Of a DNA stretch of 64,000 nucleotides, positions 27,709-37,924 are shown one piece after another. The notes beneath the pieces are model-generated. The model made no database searches and had not been told where the DNA came from. It saw only the letters and a program-made list of their open reading frames with translations. Within the stretch, counting starts at the first letter, position 1, and each line of letters opens with the position of its first letter. This stretch comes from Actinomadura cremea (lineage in GTDB: Bacteria > Actinomycetota > Actinomycetes > Streptosporangiales > Streptosporangiaceae): assembly GCF_014648495.1 (NCBI RefSeq), contig NZ_BMRF01000021.1, positions 62,001-126,000 of the forward strand. Reading direction: 5' to 3'. Made by a program: the position numbers and the translations under genes.

Positions 27709-30345
27709 GTGCCCGGTGAGGTGGCATCGACCGGTGCGGTGAGCGAGGCCGCGGAGAAACCCGCGGCCGGGGCCCGCCCCGCCACGCCGGCCGCCGGCGA
27801 GGCGGCCGCGGAGCGCGCCGTGCCCGCCGCCCCGCCCGCCGAGCGCGAACCGGGTCCCCCCGGCGAGCCCGCCGCCGGAACCCCCGAAGGCGGCCCCGCC
27901 GCTGCGAACGGCGGCACGACATCGAACGGCGGCCCATCGAAAGGCGACGCCCCGACGGGCGGGCCCGCCGAAGACGGCACGGCGACGGGCGGCACCACCG
28001 GCCCCGCGGCCGAGGGCGAGCGCGCGGCGAAACCCCTCCGGGACGCGGCCGCACCCCATTCCGAGGAGGACCCCGGCGCCCGGGGGACCTCCGCGACACC
28101 CACGATCCCGCCGTCCGCCGCCCGGGTCCGCCGCAGGCTCGCCAGGCTGGGCGCCCAGCGCGGAACCGCCATGAACCCGGTACTCGAACCACTGATCAAA
28201 ACGGTCCGCAACACGCATCCGAAGGCGGACCTCCGGCTCATCGAACGCGCCTACGACGTCGCGGCGCACTACCACCGCCACCAGAAGCGCAAGAGCGGCG
28301 ACCCCTACATCACGCACCCGCTCGCCGTCGCCACCATCCTCGCCGAGCTCGGCATGAACACCGAGACGCTCTGCGCGGCACTGCTGCACGACACCGTCGA
28401 GGACACCCCCTACAGCCTGGACGAGCTCACCTCCGACTTCGGCGACGAGATCGCCGCGCTCGTCGACGGCGTCACCAAGCTCGACAAGGTCAAGTACGGC
28501 GAGGCCGCCGAGGCCGAGACCGTCCGCAAGATGGTCGTGGCGATGTCCCGCGACATCCGCGTCCTGGTGATCAAGCTCGGCGACCGGCTGCACAACATGC
28601 GCACGCTGCGCTACATGCCGCGGCACAAGCAGGAGAAGAAGGCCCGCGAGACCCTCGAGGTGTTCGCGCCGCTCGCGCACCGCCTCGGGATGAACACGCT
28701 GAAATGGGAGCTGGAGGACCTCGCGTTCGCCACGCTCTACCCCAAGCGGTTCGACGAGATCGCCCGGCTGGTGTCCGAGCGCGCCCCGCGCCGGGACGTC
28801 TACCTGCAGGAGGTCATCGAGAACGTCTCGACCGACCTGCGCGAGGCCCGCATCAAGGCCACCGTGACGGGGCGGCCGAAGCACTACTACTCGATCTACC
28901 AGAAGATGATCGCCCGGGACGTCAGCTTCGACGACATCTACGACCTGGTCGGCATCCGGGTGCTGGTCGACAGCGTCCGCGACTGCTACGCCGCCCTCGG
29001 CTCGATCCACGCGCGATGGAACCCGGTCCCCGGCCGGTTCAAGGACTACATCGCGATGCCGAAGTTCAACATGTACCAGTCGCTGCACACCACGGTGATC
29101 GGGCCCGGCGGCAAGCCCGTCGAGCTGCAGATCCGCACGTGGGGGATGCACCGCCGCGCCGAGTACGGCGTCGCCGCGCACTGGAAGTACAAGGAGGAGA
29201 CGGTCGGCGGCCGCCGCGCCGGCGACATGCAGTGGCTCCGGCAGCTCCTCGACTGGCAGAAGGAGACCGCCGACCCGGCCGAGTTCCTGGAGTCCCTCCG
29301 GTTCGACCTGTCGGTCTCCGAGGTGTTCGTCTTCACCCCGAAGGGCGACGTCATCGCGCTGCCGCAGGGCGCCACCCCCGTCGACTTCGCGTACGCGATC
29401 CACACCGAGGTCGGGCACCGCTGTATCGGCGCCCGCGTCAACGGACGTCTCGTCCCCCTCGAGTCGACCCTCGACAACGGCGACACCGTCGAGGTGTTCA
29501 CCTCCAAGTCGCAGGACGCCGGGCCCAGCCGCGACTGGCTCGGGTTCGTCAAGAGCGCCCGCGCCCGCAACAAGATCAAGCACTGGTTCTCCAAGGAGCG
29601 CCGCGACACCGCGATCGAGTCCGGCAAGGACGCCATCGCCCGCGCGATGCGCAAGCAGAACATGCCGCTGCAGCGCATGATGTCCGGGGAGGCGCTGCTC
29701 GCCCTCGCCCACGACATGCGCTACCCCGACGTGTCCTCCCTGTACGCCGCCGTCGGCGAGAGCCAGGTCTCCGCCCAGCACGTCGTGCAGCGCCTCGTCG
29801 ACGCCCTCGGCGGCGTGGAGAGCGCCGAGGAGGACCTCGCCGAGATCGCGCTGCCGACCCGCCGCAAGCGCAACCGGCCCGCGGGCGACCCCGGCGTCGT
29901 CGTCGCCGACGACCCGGACGTCTGGGTGCGCCTGTCCCGCTGCTGCACGCCCGTCCCCGGGGACGAGATCGTCGGCTTCGTCACCCGCGGCCACGGCGTC
30001 TCGGTGCACCGCAGCGACTGCGCCAACGTCGAGAGCCTCCGGAGCCAGCCCGACCGGCTGATCGACGTCAAGTGGTCCCCGGGCGAGGACTCGGTCTTCC
30101 TCGTGGCCATCCAGGTCGAGGCCCTCGACCGGCCGCGGCTGCTGTCCGACGTGACCCGCGTGCTGTCCGACCAGCACGTCAACATCCTGTCCGCCTCGGT
30201 CACCACGACCCGCGACCGTGTCGCCGTCAGCCGCTTCACCTTCGAGATGGGCGACCCGAAGCACCTCGGGCACGTCCTCAAGGCGGTCCGGACGATCGAC
30301 GGCGTGTACGACGTGTACCGGGTGACGAGCGGCGCCACCCGGTAG
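27709..30345 (+). CDS. rel: Bifunctional (p)ppGpp synthetase/hydrolase Rel
   Basis: An 878-aa stringent-response enzyme. From residue 155 on it is a standard Rel: HD hydrolase domain with [14 protein letters not shown] and the intact HDTVED hydrolysis motif, synthetase domain ([42 protein letters not shown]), TGS domain ([20 protein letters not shown]), a zinc-finger/helical region with [11 protein letters not shown], and a C-terminal ACT domain. Both activities should be present. Residues 1-154 are low complexity (Ala, Gly, Pro, Thr, Glu). GTG 27709 has GAGGAGG 8 nt upstream; an internal ATG at 28171 would give the core protein only. Confidence 0.96.
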   Translation: MPGEVASTGAVSEAAEKPAAGARPATPAAGEAAAERAVPAAPPAEREPGPPGEPAAGTPEGGPAAANGGTTSNGGPSKGDAPTGGPAEDGTATGGTTGPAAEGERAAKPLRDAAAPHSEEDPGARGTSATPTIPPSAARVRRRLARLGAQRGTAMNPVLEPLIKTVRNTHPKADLRLIERAYDVAAHYHRHQKRKSGDPYITHPLAVATILAELGMNTETLCAALLHDTVEDTPYSLDELTSDFGDEIAALVDGVTKLDKVKYGEAAEAETVRKMVVAMSRDIRVLVIKLGDRLHNMRTLRYMPRHKQEKKARETLEVFAPLAHRLGMNTLKWELEDLAFATLYPKRFDEIARLVSERAPRRDVYLQEVIENVSTDLREARIKATVTGRPKHYYSIYQKMIARDVSFDDIYDLVGIRVLVDSVRDCYAALGSIHARWNPVPGRFKDYIAMPKFNMYQSLHTTVIGPGGKPVELQIRTWGMHRRAEYGVAAHWKYKEETVGGRRAGDMQWLRQLLDWQKETADPAEFLESLRFDLSVSEVFVFTPKGDVIALPQGATPVDFAYAIHTEVGHRCIGARVNGRLVPLESTLDNGDTVEVFTSKSQDAGPSRDWLGFVKSARARNKIKHWFSKERRDTAIESGKDAIARAMRKQNMPLQRMMSGEALLALAHDMRYPDVSSLYAAVGESQVSAQHVVQRLVDALGGVESAEEDLAEIALPTRRKRNRPAGDPGVVVADDPDVWVRLSRCCTPVPGDEIVGFVTRGHGVSVHRSDCANVESLRSQPDRLIDVKWSPGEDSVFLVAIQVEALDRPRLLSDVTRVLSDQHVNILSASVTTTRDRVAVSRFTFEMGDPKHLGHVLKAVRTIDGVYDVYRVTSGATR

Positions 30346-30354
30346 GACGCGCGA

Positions 30355-30384
30355 GAGGGCGGCCGCCGTCCGGCGACCGCCCTC
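30355..30384. terminator. Terminator between convergent rel and aspS
   Basis: GAGGGCGG (30355-30362) pairs with CCGCCCTC (30377-30384). It lies in the 54-nt gap between the two convergent stop codons and could serve both genes. Confidence 0.55.
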
Positions 30385-30399
30385 CGGTGCGCGTGCGGG

Positions 30400-32160
30400 T
30401 CAGCCCTCGGCGGGCTCGTCCTCGGGGATCACGTCGACGCCCGCCTCCTTGCGCTGCTGCGTGGTGATCGGCGTGGGCGCGGCGGTCAGCGGGTCGAAGC
30501 CGGACGCCGCCTTCGGGAAGGCGATGACGTCGCGGATCGACTCCTGGCCGGCGAGCAGCATGACCACGCGGTCCCAGCCGAACGCGATGCCGCCGTGCGG
30601 GGGCGGGCCGAACTTGAACGCCTCCAGCAGGAAGCCGAACTTCGACTCGGCCTCCTCCTTGGAGAGGCCGAGGATGTCGAACACGCGCTGCTGCATCTCG
30701 GCGCGGTGGATGCGCAGCGAGCCGCCGCCGATCTCGTTGCCGTTCAGCACGAGGTCGTAGGCGTTGGCGAGCGCCGAGCCCGGGTCGTCCTGGAAGGTGT
30801 CGGCGAACTCGGGCTTCGGCGCGGTGAACGGGTGGTGGACCGACGTCCAGCCGATCCGCTCGCCCTTGTCGTCCTCGACCGGCTCGAAGATCGGCGCGTC
30901 CACGACCCAGACGAACTCCCACGCGGACGTGTCGATGAGCTCGCGGCGGCGGCCGATCTCGAGGCGGGCGGCGCCCAGCAGCTCCTGGGTCGCGTGCCGC
31001 CGGCCGGCGCCGAAGAAGACCGCGTCGCCGGGGGACGCGCCCGTCTTCGCGGCGAGGCCGTCCTTCTCGGCGTCCGACAGGTTCTTGGCGACCGGCCCGC
31101 CCAGCGTCCCGTCCTGCTGGACGAGCACGTACGCGAGGCCGCGGGCGCCGCGGGCCTTCGCCCAGTCCTGCCAGGCGTCCAGCTCCTTGCGGGTCTGGGA
31201 CGCGCCGCCGGGCATCACGACCGCGCCGACGTACGGGGCCTGGAACACCCGGAACGAGGTGTCGGCGAAGTACTCGGTCATGTCGGTCAGCTCGTTGCCG
31301 AACCGCAGGTCGGGCTTGTCGGAGCCGTAGCGGGCCATGGCGTCGGCGTAGGTGATGTGGGGGATCGGCCGGGGGATCTCGTGTCCGGCGATGTCCTTCC
31401 ACAGCCGGGCCACGAGGTCCTCGCCGACGCGCAGCACGTCGTCCTGGTCGACGAACGACATCTCGATGTCGATCTGGGTGAACTCCGGCTGCCGGTCGGC
31501 GCGGAAGTCCTCGTCGCGGTAGCAGCGGGCGATCTGGTAGTAGCGCTCCAGCCCGCCGACCATGAGCAGCTGCTTGAACAGCTGCGGCGACTGCGGCAGC
31601 GCGTACCAGTGGCCCGGCTTGAGCCGGACGGGCACGAGGAAGTCGCGGGCGCCCTCGGGCGTCGAGCGGGTCAGCGTCGGGGTCTCGACGTTGACGAAGC
31701 CGTGCTCGCGCATCACCTCGTGCGTGAGGAACGACGCCTCCGACCGGACGCGTATGGCGTGCGCCACCGCGTCGCGGCGGATGTCGAGGTAGCGGTACTT
31801 GAGCCGGATCTCCTCGTTGACGTTGACGTCGCCCTCGATGGGGAACGGCAGCGGCGCGGCCTCCGACAGCACCTCGATGGTCTCGGCGGCGACCTCGATG
31901 TCGCCGGTGGGCAGCTCGGGGTTCTCGTTGCCCTCCGGCCGGATGCGGACCTCGCCGACGACCTTGACGCAGAACTCCGACCGCAGGTCGTGCGCGGCGT
32001 CCTCCTCGCGGAAGACGACCTGCGCGGTGCCGGACGCGTCCCGCAGGTCGATGAACGTGACGCCGCCGTGGTCGCGGCGGCGGGCCACCCATCCGGCCAG
32101 CGTGACCTGCCGGCCGGCGTGCTCCCTGCGGAGCGTCCCCGCCTCGTGCGAGCGGATCAT
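30400..32160 (-). CDS. aspS: Aspartyl-tRNA synthetase
   Basis: A 586-aa class IIb synthetase of the bacterial type. The N-terminal OB-fold anticodon-binding domain starts [16 protein letters not shown], then the catalytic core with [10 protein letters not shown], motif 2 ([20 protein letters not shown]) and motif 3 ([16 protein letters not shown]), and the bacterial GAD insertion domain in between. Length is as expected. ATG 32160 overlaps the hisS stop by 3 nt, so hisS-aspS are coupled. Whether it is discriminating cannot be told here. Confidence 0.96.
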   Translation of the reverse strand: MIRSHEAGTLRREHAGRQVTLAGWVARRRDHGGVTFIDLRDASGTAQVVFREEDAAHDLRSEFCVKVVGEVRIRPEGNENPELPTGDIEVAAETIEVLSEAAPLPFPIEGDVNVNEEIRLKYRYLDIRRDAVAHAIRVRSEASFLTHEVMREHGFVNVETPTLTRSTPEGARDFLVPVRLKPGHWYALPQSPQLFKQLLMVGGLERYYQIARCYRDEDFRADRQPEFTQIDIEMSFVDQDDVLRVGEDLVARLWKDIAGHEIPRPIPHITYADAMARYGSDKPDLRFGNELTDMTEYFADTSFRVFQAPYVGAVVMPGGASQTRKELDAWQDWAKARGARGLAYVLVQQDGTLGGPVAKNLSDAEKDGLAAKTGASPGDAVFFGAGRRHATQELLGAARLEIGRRRELIDTSAWEFVWVVDAPIFEPVEDDKGERIGWTSVHHPFTAPKPEFADTFQDDPGSALANAYDLVLNGNEIGGGSLRIHRAEMQQRVFDILGLSKEEAESKFGFLLEAFKFGPPPHGGIAFGWDRVVMLLAGQESIRDVIAFPKAASGFDPLTAAPTPITTQQRKEAGVDVIPEDEPAEG

Positions 32161-33425
32161 TTCGAGAGCCTTTCTTTCAACGTCGTGACGATGTCGGCGA
32201 GGGGGACGGCGGTCTGCTCGCCCTCGGCCAGATCCTTGACCTGGGCGACGCCGTCCGCGATATCTCGCTCGCCGAGGATCACGGCGTAGCGGGCGCCGGA
32301 ACGGTCCGCGTCCTTCATGGCGCCCTTCAGCTTCTTGCCGCCGAACGCCATGTCGGCGGCGACTCCGACCCGGCGCAGCTCGGCGACGAGCGCGAACATG
32401 CGCCGCTCGGCGGCGTCGCCCAGCGGCACCCCGAAGGTCTCGCAGCGCGGCCGGGCGGCGAACTCGGCGCCCTCGGCCTCGAGCGCGAGGATCGTCCGGT
32501 CCAGGCCGAGCCCGAAGCCGATGCCCGGCAGCGGCGGGCCGCCGATGTCCTCCGACAGCCCGTCGTAGCGCCCGCCGCCGCCGATGCCCGACTGGGCGCC
32601 CAGCAGCGGGTGGTCGAACTCGTAGGTCGTCCGGGTGTAGTAGTCGAGGCCGCGGACCAGGGTGGGGGTGTCCTCCCACTCGATGCCGAGGTCGGCCAGC
32701 AGCTCCCGGACGCGGTCGTGGTGCGTCCTGCACGCCGCGCACAGGTGGTCGGCCATCAGCGGCGCGCCGGCGACCTGCGCGCGGACCTGGGGACGCTTGT
32801 CGTCGAGCACCCGCAGCGGGTTGATCTCGATGCGGGCGCGGGTGGCCTCGTCCAGGTCGAGGCCGCGCAGGAACTCCTGGAGCCGCGCGCGGTAGGCGGG
32901 ACGGCACTCGCGGCAGCCGAGCGAGTTCAGCAGCAGCCGGACCCGCGTCAGCCCGAGGGACCGGTACCAGTTCGCCGCGATCGCGATCGTCTCGGCGTCG
33001 ACCCGCGGGTCCTCGCTGCCGATCGCCTCCAGGTCGAGCTGGTAGAACTGCCGGTAGCGGCCCTGCTGGGGGCGCTCGGCGCGGAACGCCGCACCGGTCG
33101 TCCAGACCTTGACCGGCAGCGCGCCCTGCTTGTGCAGGCCGTTCTCCAGGACGCACCGCAGGACGGACGCGGTGAACTCCGGCCGCAGCGTCAGCGACCG
33201 GCCGCCGCGGTCCTCGAACGTGTACATCTCCTTGGACACCACATCGGTGGACTCGCCGACGCCGCGGCGGAACAGATTGGTGTCCTCGAAGACGGCCAGT
33301 TCCAGGTAGCCGTATCCGGCCAGCCGCGCCTGTTCGGCGAACGCCTCGCGGACCGCGTAGAGCAGGTCCGCGCGCGGCGGGACGTATTCACTGACCCCTT
33401 TGGGGGCCTGAAAGCTCGAACTCAT
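32157..33425 (-). CDS. hisS: Histidyl-tRNA synthetase
   Basis: A 422-aa class II synthetase. Motif 2 region [13 protein letters not shown] and [21 protein letters not shown], the histidine-binding signature [15 protein letters not shown], motif 3 [13 protein letters not shown] and the C-terminal anticodon-binding domain ([15 protein letters not shown] onward) are visible. ATG 33425. It is 15 nt downstream of the metallo-hydrolase gene and overlaps aspS, so the three form one minus-strand operon. Confidence 0.96.
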   Translation of the reverse strand: MSSSFQAPKGVSEYVPPRADLLYAVREAFAEQARLAGYGYLELAVFEDTNLFRRGVGESTDVVSKEMYTFEDRGGRSLTLRPEFTASVLRCVLENGLHKQGALPVKVWTTGAAFRAERPQQGRYRQFYQLDLEAIGSEDPRVDAETIAIAANWYRSLGLTRVRLLLNSLGCRECRPAYRARLQEFLRGLDLDEATRARIEINPLRVLDDKRPQVRAQVAGAPLMADHLCAACRTHHDRVRELLADLGIEWEDTPTLVRGLDYYTRTTYEFDHPLLGAQSGIGGGGRYDGLSEDIGGPPLPGIGFGLGLDRTILALEAEGAEFAARPRCETFGVPLGDAAERRMFALVAELRRVGVAADMAFGGKKLKGAMKDADRSGARYAVILGERDIADGVAQVKDLAEGEQTAVPLADIVTTLKERLSK

Positions 33426-33440
33426 GATCTCTGAAGGTTT

Positions 33441-34136
33441 CTAGAGTCCCTTGCGGGGCCCGTCGGCGGGCGCGGTGTCCGCGAGGAACGGATTGGTGAC
33501 GCGCTCGCGGCCGATTGTGGTCTGGGGGCCGTGGCCGGGCAGGACGGCGGTCTCGTCGGGCATCGACAGGCACACCCGCGCGAGGCTGGCGAGGATCTGC
33601 TCGTGCGACCCGCCCGGCAGGTCGGTGCGGCCGATCGACCCGGCGAACAGCAGGTCACCCGAGAACATCACGTCGGGGATCTCCTGCGTGGGGGGCGTCC
33701 GGAAGGTCACCGACCCGGGCGTATGGCCCGGGGCGTGGTCGACGGTGAACCGCAGCCCGGCGAGGTGCATCTCGGCGCCGTCGGTCAGTTCCCGCACGTC
33801 GTCCGGCTCGGTCAGTTCCAGCCCGCCGAACAGCTGCTGCCCGGGGCCGAGCGACAGCCCCTTGGCCGGATCGCTCAGCAGGTCGCGGTCGTCCGGATGG
33901 ACGAACGCGGGCACGTCCTTCGCGCCGCACACCGGGGCCACCGACCACACGTGGTCGAGATGGCCGTGGGTCAGCAGGACCGCGACCGGCTTCAGCCGAT
34001 GCTCGCGAAGGATCTCGTCGATGCCCTCCTCGGCGTCCTGGCCGGGGTCGATGATGACGCACTCCTCACCCGCGGCGGGGGCCACGACGTAGCAGTTCGC
34101 GGCGAACGATCCAGCGGGGAACCCGGCGACGAGCAC
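33441..34136 (-). CDS. Metallo-beta-lactamase-fold hydrolase (glyoxalase II-like)
   Basis: A 231-aa zinc hydrolase. The metal-binding motif LLTHGHLDHVWS (about residue 55), a downstream His in FTVDHAPGHTPGS, the bridging Asp in VMFSGDLLFAGSIGR and a final His in VLPGHGPQT make a complete dinuclear site as in YcbL and glyoxalase II-like proteins. The substrate is unknown; a thioester such as S-lactoylglutathione is unlikely in an actinomycete, which lacks glutathione. First gene of the hydrolase-hisS-aspS operon; start ATG 34136. Confidence 0.88.
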   Translation of the reverse strand: MLVAGFPAGSFAANCYVVAPAAGEECVIIDPGQDAEEGIDEILREHRLKPVAVLLTHGHLDHVWSVAPVCGAKDVPAFVHPDDRDLLSDPAKGLSLGPGQQLFGGLELTEPDDVRELTDGAEMHLAGLRFTVDHAPGHTPGSVTFRTPPTQEIPDVMFSGDLLFAGSIGRTDLPGGSHEQILASLARVCLSMPDETAVLPGHGPQTTIGRERVTNPFLADTAPADGPRKGL

Positions 34137-34310
34137 GGCCGTCCTTCCTTAGAACCATCTCGATGGGCGTGTTCGAGGGTACCGGCGCCCCCGCGGCCAC
34201 CGCGAACGAGATGGCGCGATCGCCGTGTCGCGGAGCGTGCTACCGCGAGGCGGCAGGGTGACCTCGTTCCCCGGCGTCCGTTTTACGGCGCTTTTACGCG
34301 CCGGTACCGC

Positions 34311-34316
34311 TACTAT
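34311..34316 (+). promoter_or_regulatory. -10 box candidate for the cyclophilin gene
   Basis: TACTAT in the 221-nt divergent gap, with predicted start near 34323. Just upstream is a short direct repeat, TTTTACGGCG then TTTTACGCG (34281-34300). No fitting -35 at 17 nt. Confidence 0.4.
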
Positions 34317-34357
34317 GCGCTGCACGTTCACCTGATCACAGCGAAAGGGCATGGCCA

Positions 34358-35140
34358 GTGGCGGGGAAGGACCGCAAGAAGCAGCTCGCGCGGCAACGCT
34401 ATGAACGCCAGCAGCAGCGCCGGGAGGCGGAGGCGGCCAGGGCGCGCAGGCTGAAGGTGTTCGGCTCGGCCGCCGCCGTGGCCGTGATCGCGCTCGGCGG
34501 GGCCGGGATCCTCCTGTTCACCGGTGAGGACGAGCCGTCCAAGGCGAACGCCGCCGCCGAGACCGGCGCCGGGGCGGCGAACGGCGAGTGCGCCTACACC
34601 CCGTCCCAGGCGCCCGGCGCGCCCGAGGACCTCGGCACGCCGCCCGCCAAGCCGGCCCGCACCGGCACGGTGAACGCGACCGTCAAGACGAACCAGGGCG
34701 ACGTCGTCCTCCAGCTGGACGGCAAGAGCGCGCCCTGCACCGTCAACTCGTTCGCGTTCCTGACGGAGAAGAACTACTACGACGACAGCCCGTGCCATCG
34801 GCTCACCAGCGGCGGGCTCAACGTCCTGCAGTGCGGCGACCCGACGGGCAAGGGGACGGGCGGCCCCGGCTACCAGTACGCCGACGAGAACCTCGACGGC
34901 GCGACGTACGGGAAGGGCACCCTCGCCATGGCGAACTCGGGGCCCGACACGAACGGCAGCCAGTTCTTCATGGTCTACGACGATTCGCAGCTCCCGCCCG
35001 ACTACACCGTGTTCGGCAAGATCACCACGGGTATGGACGTGCTGCAGAAGATCGCCGAGGCGGGTTCGGACCCCGAGGGCGACGGTGCGCCCAAGAAGAA
35101 GGTCACGATCGAGGACGTGACGCTCGCCGCCGCCGGGTGA
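34358..35140 (+). CDS. Membrane-anchored cyclophilin-type peptidyl-prolyl isomerase
   Basis: A 260-aa protein with a highly basic cytoplasmic head (KKQLARQRYERQQQRREAEA), one transmembrane helix (about 36-57), an Ala-rich spacer and an extracytoplasmic cyclophilin domain: GDVVLQLDGKSAPCTVNSFAFL, CHRLTSGGLNVLQCGDPTG, TLAMANSGPDTNGSQFFM and DYTVFGKITTGMDVL. It should catalyse proline isomerisation in exported proteins. The usual catalytic Arg of the FHR motif is present as CHR, with Cys replacing Phe. GTG 34358; an out-of-frame ATG at 34351 can be ignored. Confidence 0.9.
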   Translation: MAGKDRKKQLARQRYERQQQRREAEAARARRLKVFGSAAAVAVIALGGAGILLFTGEDEPSKANAAAETGAGAANGECAYTPSQAPGAPEDLGTPPAKPARTGTVNATVKTNQGDVVLQLDGKSAPCTVNSFAFLTEKNYYDDSPCHRLTSGGLNVLQCGDPTGKGTGGPGYQYADENLDGATYGKGTLAMANSGPDTNGSQFFMVYDDSQLPPDYTVFGKITTGMDVLQKIAEAGSDPEGDGAPKKKVTIEDVTLAAAG

Positions 35141-35223
35141 CCGGAATCCGGCGAACGGGATACTAAGGTGTGGAGGGTCCGAAGGCTGTGAGCAACTCGG
35201 ACCCGCGATTGCAGGAGGCAAGG

Positions 35224-36459
35224 GTGTCCAGCGCGACCGATCCATGGGGCCGGGTGGACGAGGACGGCACCGTCTATGTGACGACGGCCGATGGCGAGCG
35301 GGTCGTCGGATCCTGGCAGGCGGGCGCGCCCGACGAAGCACTGGCCTACTACAAGCGCAAGTACGACGCGCTCGTGACCGAGATCGGACTGCTCGAGCAG
35401 CGCGTCCGCACGACCGACCTGCAGCCCGCCCAGGCCGAGCAGAGCATCGGCCGGCTGCGCGAGGCGGTCACCGGCGCCAACGCGGTCGGCGACCTCGACG
35501 CCCTGGCCCGCCGGCTCGACGGGCTCACCGAGCGGGTCGGCCGGCGCCGCGAGGAGGTCAAGGCCCAGCGCGAGCAGCACCGGCACGTGGCGCGCGAGGT
35601 CAAGGAGCGCATCGTCGCCGAGGCCGAGCGGATCGCCGCCGAGGAGACCCACTGGAAGAACGGCGGCGAGCGCCTCCGCCAGCTCGTCGAGGAGTGGAAG
35701 GCCGCCGACCGCATCGACCGGCCCACCGAGACGGCGCTGTGGAAGCGGCTGTCGGCCGCGCGGAACGCCTTCACCAAGCGGCGCAAGGCCTACTTCGCGA
35801 CGCTGGACGAGCAGCGCGACGACGCCCGCCGCGAGAAGGAGCGCCTGGTCGCCGAGGCCGAGGCGATGACCGGCTCCACCGACTGGGGCGAGACGGCCGC
35901 CGCCTACCGCGACCTCATGCGCCGCTGGAAGCTCGCCGGGCGCGCCTCCCGGGACGCCGAGGAGGACCTGTGGGCCCGCTTCAAGGGCGCCCAGGACACC
36001 TTCTTCCAGGCCCGCAGCGCGGTGTTCGCCGAGCGCGACGCCGAGTTCCGCGGCAACGCCGAGGAGAAGGAGAAGATCCTCGCCGAGGCCGAGCGGCTGC
36101 TGCCCGTCCGGGACGTGCGGCAGGCCCGGCAGGCGCTGCGGACGATCCAGGAGCGCTGGGAGGCCGCCGGGATGGTGCCGCGCGACCAGCGCGACCGCCT
36201 CGAGGGCCGGCTCCGCAAGATCGAGGAGACCGTCCGCACCGCCGAGGAGAGCGAGTGGCGGCGCACCAACCCCGAGGCGCGCGCCCGCGCCGAGGCCACG
36301 GTCGCGCAGCTGCGCAGCTCCATCGACCAGCTCCAGGCGCGGCTCGACAAGGCCCGCGGCGCCGGCCGCGACCGTGACGCCAAGGACGCCGAGGAGGCGC
36401 TCACCGCCCGCCGCGCATGGCTCGAGGAGGCCGAGCGGACGCTCGCCGAGTTCTCCTGA
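35224..36459 (+). CDS. DUF349-domain coiled-coil protein
   Basis: A 411-aa, highly charged, almost wholly helical protein with repeated DUF349 units, each marked by a Trp in contexts such as EEWKAADRID, RWKLAGRASRDAEED and ERWEAAGMVPRDQRD. The start ATDPWGRVDEDGTVYVTTADG forms a small beta-rich head shared by actinobacterial members. Function is unknown. I choose GTG 35224 with GCAGGAGG upstream; in-frame GTGs at 35188 and 35170 would add up to 18 residues. A GATACT box (35159-35164) is a possible -10. Confidence 0.82.
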   Translation: MSSATDPWGRVDEDGTVYVTTADGERVVGSWQAGAPDEALAYYKRKYDALVTEIGLLEQRVRTTDLQPAQAEQSIGRLREAVTGANAVGDLDALARRLDGLTERVGRRREEVKAQREQHRHVAREVKERIVAEAERIAAEETHWKNGGERLRQLVEEWKAADRIDRPTETALWKRLSAARNAFTKRRKAYFATLDEQRDDARREKERLVAEAEAMTGSTDWGETAAAYRDLMRRWKLAGRASRDAEEDLWARFKGAQDTFFQARSAVFAERDAEFRGNAEEKEKILAEAERLLPVRDVRQARQALRTIQERWEAAGMVPRDQRDRLEGRLRKIEETVRTAEESEWRRTNPEARARAEATVAQLRSSIDQLQARLDKARGAGRDRDAKDAEEALTARRAWLEEAERTLAEFS

Positions 36460-36480
36460 CCTGCCGAACGCTCCGCCGTC

Positions 36481-36512
36481 GGCCCCGCCCTGGGACGTCC
36501 GGGGGCGGGGCC
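36481..36512. terminator. Terminator between convergent DUF349 and DUF305 genes
   Basis: GGCCCCGCCC (36481-36490) pairs with GGGCGGGGCC (36503-36512) across a 12-nt loop, in the gap between the two stop codons. Confidence 0.6.
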
Positions 36513-36523
36513 TGCGCGTCCGT

Positions 36524-37183
36524 TCAGGCGGGGCCGGAGCCTCCGGCCGGAGGGGACGCGCCGCGCTCGCGGAGCATCCCCGCCATCAGCTCGATCTCCG
36601 ACCGCTGACCCTCGACCATCGTCCGGGCCAGCCGCCGGACCCGCTCGTGGCCGGTGCGGCCCAAAACCGCCTCGGCCATCTTCACCCCGGCGCGGTGATG
36701 GGTGGTCATCAACCGGAGGTACAGCACCTCCGCGTCCCGGCCGGACGCCCGCTCGAGCTCCGCGAGCTGCTCCGGCGTCGCCATCCCCGGCATCGGCGAC
36801 CCCGCGGGCGCGGCCCCGTGGCCGCCGTGCCCCGACATCCAGCGCATCCGGCCGCCCGGATCCGCCTTCGGCAGTTCCCACTCGTCCAGCCAGGCCGTCA
36901 TCATGCCGATCTGCTGCGACTGCGTGTTGGCGATGTCGTAGGCCAGCAGCCGGACGCGCTCGTCTCCGGTGCGGTCCCGCACGATGAACGACATCTCCAC
37001 CGCCTGGGCGTGATGGGTGCTCATGTCCCGCGCGAACCCCGCCTCCGGCCCGTCCGTGCCGGGCCGCCCCGACCGCAGCGCGGCCAGCCCGGCGAGGACG
37101 ACCGCGCCCACCAGCAGGGCGACGGCGAGGGCGACGGTGACCCGGCGCCCCCGCCCGCCGCCGTGGTCGGGTTCGGACGTCAC
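36524..37183 (-). CDS. DUF305-family exported protein
   Basis: A 219-aa protein with one N-terminal transmembrane segment (about 16-37) and two tandem DUF305 repeats of the ferritin-like/CopM kind. Each has the His/Met signature: DMSTHHAQAVEMSFIVRD in the first and MTTHHRAGVKMAEAVLGR in the second, with a Met/Gly/His-rich linker (MSGHGGHGAAPAG). Such proteins are often near copper-handling genes and may bind copper; here that is inference. ATG 37183 overlaps the stop of the upstream DUF3105 gene, so the two are coupled. Confidence 0.88.
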   Translation of the reverse strand: MTSEPDHGGGRGRRVTVALAVALLVGAVVLAGLAALRSGRPGTDGPEAGFARDMSTHHAQAVEMSFIVRDRTGDERVRLLAYDIANTQSQQIGMMTAWLDEWELPKADPGGRMRWMSGHGGHGAAPAGSPMPGMATPEQLAELERASGRDAEVLYLRLMTTHHRAGVKMAEAVLGRTGHERVRRLARTMVEGQRSEIELMAGMLRERGASPPAGGSGPA

Positions 37184-37830
37184 GCGGTGGCCTTGGCGCC
37201 GGTGCAGGCGGCGCCGGGTTCGGGGGTCTGCGGGCCCTTCACGAACGCCCGGAGGAACTCGTCCAGCCGTGCGTCACCGGCGTCCTGCAGGTCGAGCTGG
37301 CTGCCCCAGGCGGTGAGGGTGATCGGGGAGTCCTGGGACGGGTACGGGCTCATGAAGGTGTAGCTCGTCGACTCGACCTTCTCCTGCAGCGCCTCGACCT
37401 GCCCTGCGGCCAGGCCCGGCCGGTAGGTGATCCAGACGGCGCCGTGCTCCAGGGAGTGAACGGCGTTCTCGTCCCGCAGCGCGTCGCCGTAGACGATGCC
37501 GTCGCAGTTCTGCCACATCGGGTCGTGCGCCCCGCCCATCGGCGGCGCGTCCTCGTAGTCGACGCCGTCCTGCGTGTGGTCGCGGCTCAAGCCGTCCTTG
37601 CTGACCACCCCGGCGATGGACGAACCGCCGTCCGCGGCCGACGACCGGGTCTGCAGGAAGGCGTAGGAGATCGCGACGACGGCCACCACGCCGATCACGG
37701 TGAAGAAGGCGATGCCGCCCCAGGGCACCTCCCGCTGCGTGAGGGCGTTCTTCCGCGCGCTGCTGCTCTTGGGGTTGCTGCTCTTGGGGTTGCTGTTCTT
37801 GGCGTTCTTGTTCCGGGCGCCCTTGGACAT
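37180..37830 (-). CDS. DUF3105-family membrane protein
   Basis: A 216-aa protein with a basic cytoplasmic head containing a repeated motif (NSNPKSSNPKSSSA), one transmembrane helix (about 37-58) and an extracytoplasmic DUF3105 domain with YEDAPPMGGAHDPMWQNCDGI-like segment, VHSLEHGAVWITYRP and SPYPSQDSPITLTAWG. The SLEHG motif with its His and the single Cys are family hallmarks. The function is unknown. Start ATG 37830; the longer reading frame upstream has no support. Coupled to the DUF305 gene by a 4-nt overlap, a pairing common in actinomycetes. Confidence 0.85.
   Translation of the reverse strand: MSKGARNKNAKNSNPKSSNPKSSSARKNALTQREVPWGGIAFFTVIGVVAVVAISYAFLQTRSSAADGGSSIAGVVSKDGLSRDHTQDGVDYEDAPPMGGAHDPMWQNCDGIVYGDALRDENAVHSLEHGAVWITYRPGLAAGQVEALQEKVESTSYTFMSPYPSQDSPITLTAWGSQLDLQDAGDARLDEFLRAFVKGPQTPEPGAACTGAKATA
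37748..37815 (-). repeat. Short tandem repeat coding for NPKSS units
   Basis: The DNA at the start of the DUF3105 gene repeats a 15-nt unit (CTTGGGGTTGCTGCT on the plus strand) in imperfect copies, giving the repeated Asn-Pro-Lys-Ser-Ser peptide. This is a slippage-prone tract. Confidence 0.5.
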
Positions 37831-37924
37831 GAGAGCGGTCCTCTCGAGGATGGTTCGGCTGATGGGGGACACGAGACCGCGCCGTGCCGCCTCGGGGCGG
37901 GCACGGCTGCGCAGGCCGGATCCG

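Noticed and set aside
27709-28170. Separate small gene preceding rel
   Set aside because: The low-complexity stretch is in frame with Rel and has no stop; it is best read as an N-terminal extension.
32161-33156. Extended frame upstream of aspS on the minus strand
   Set aside because: The extension lies entirely over hisS in another frame; the conserved AspRS start is the ATG at 32160, overlapping the hisS stop.
34137-34357. T-box or riboswitch in front of the cyclophilin gene
   Set aside because: The gap is a divergent promoter region with no T-box specifier or long conserved helix that I can see.
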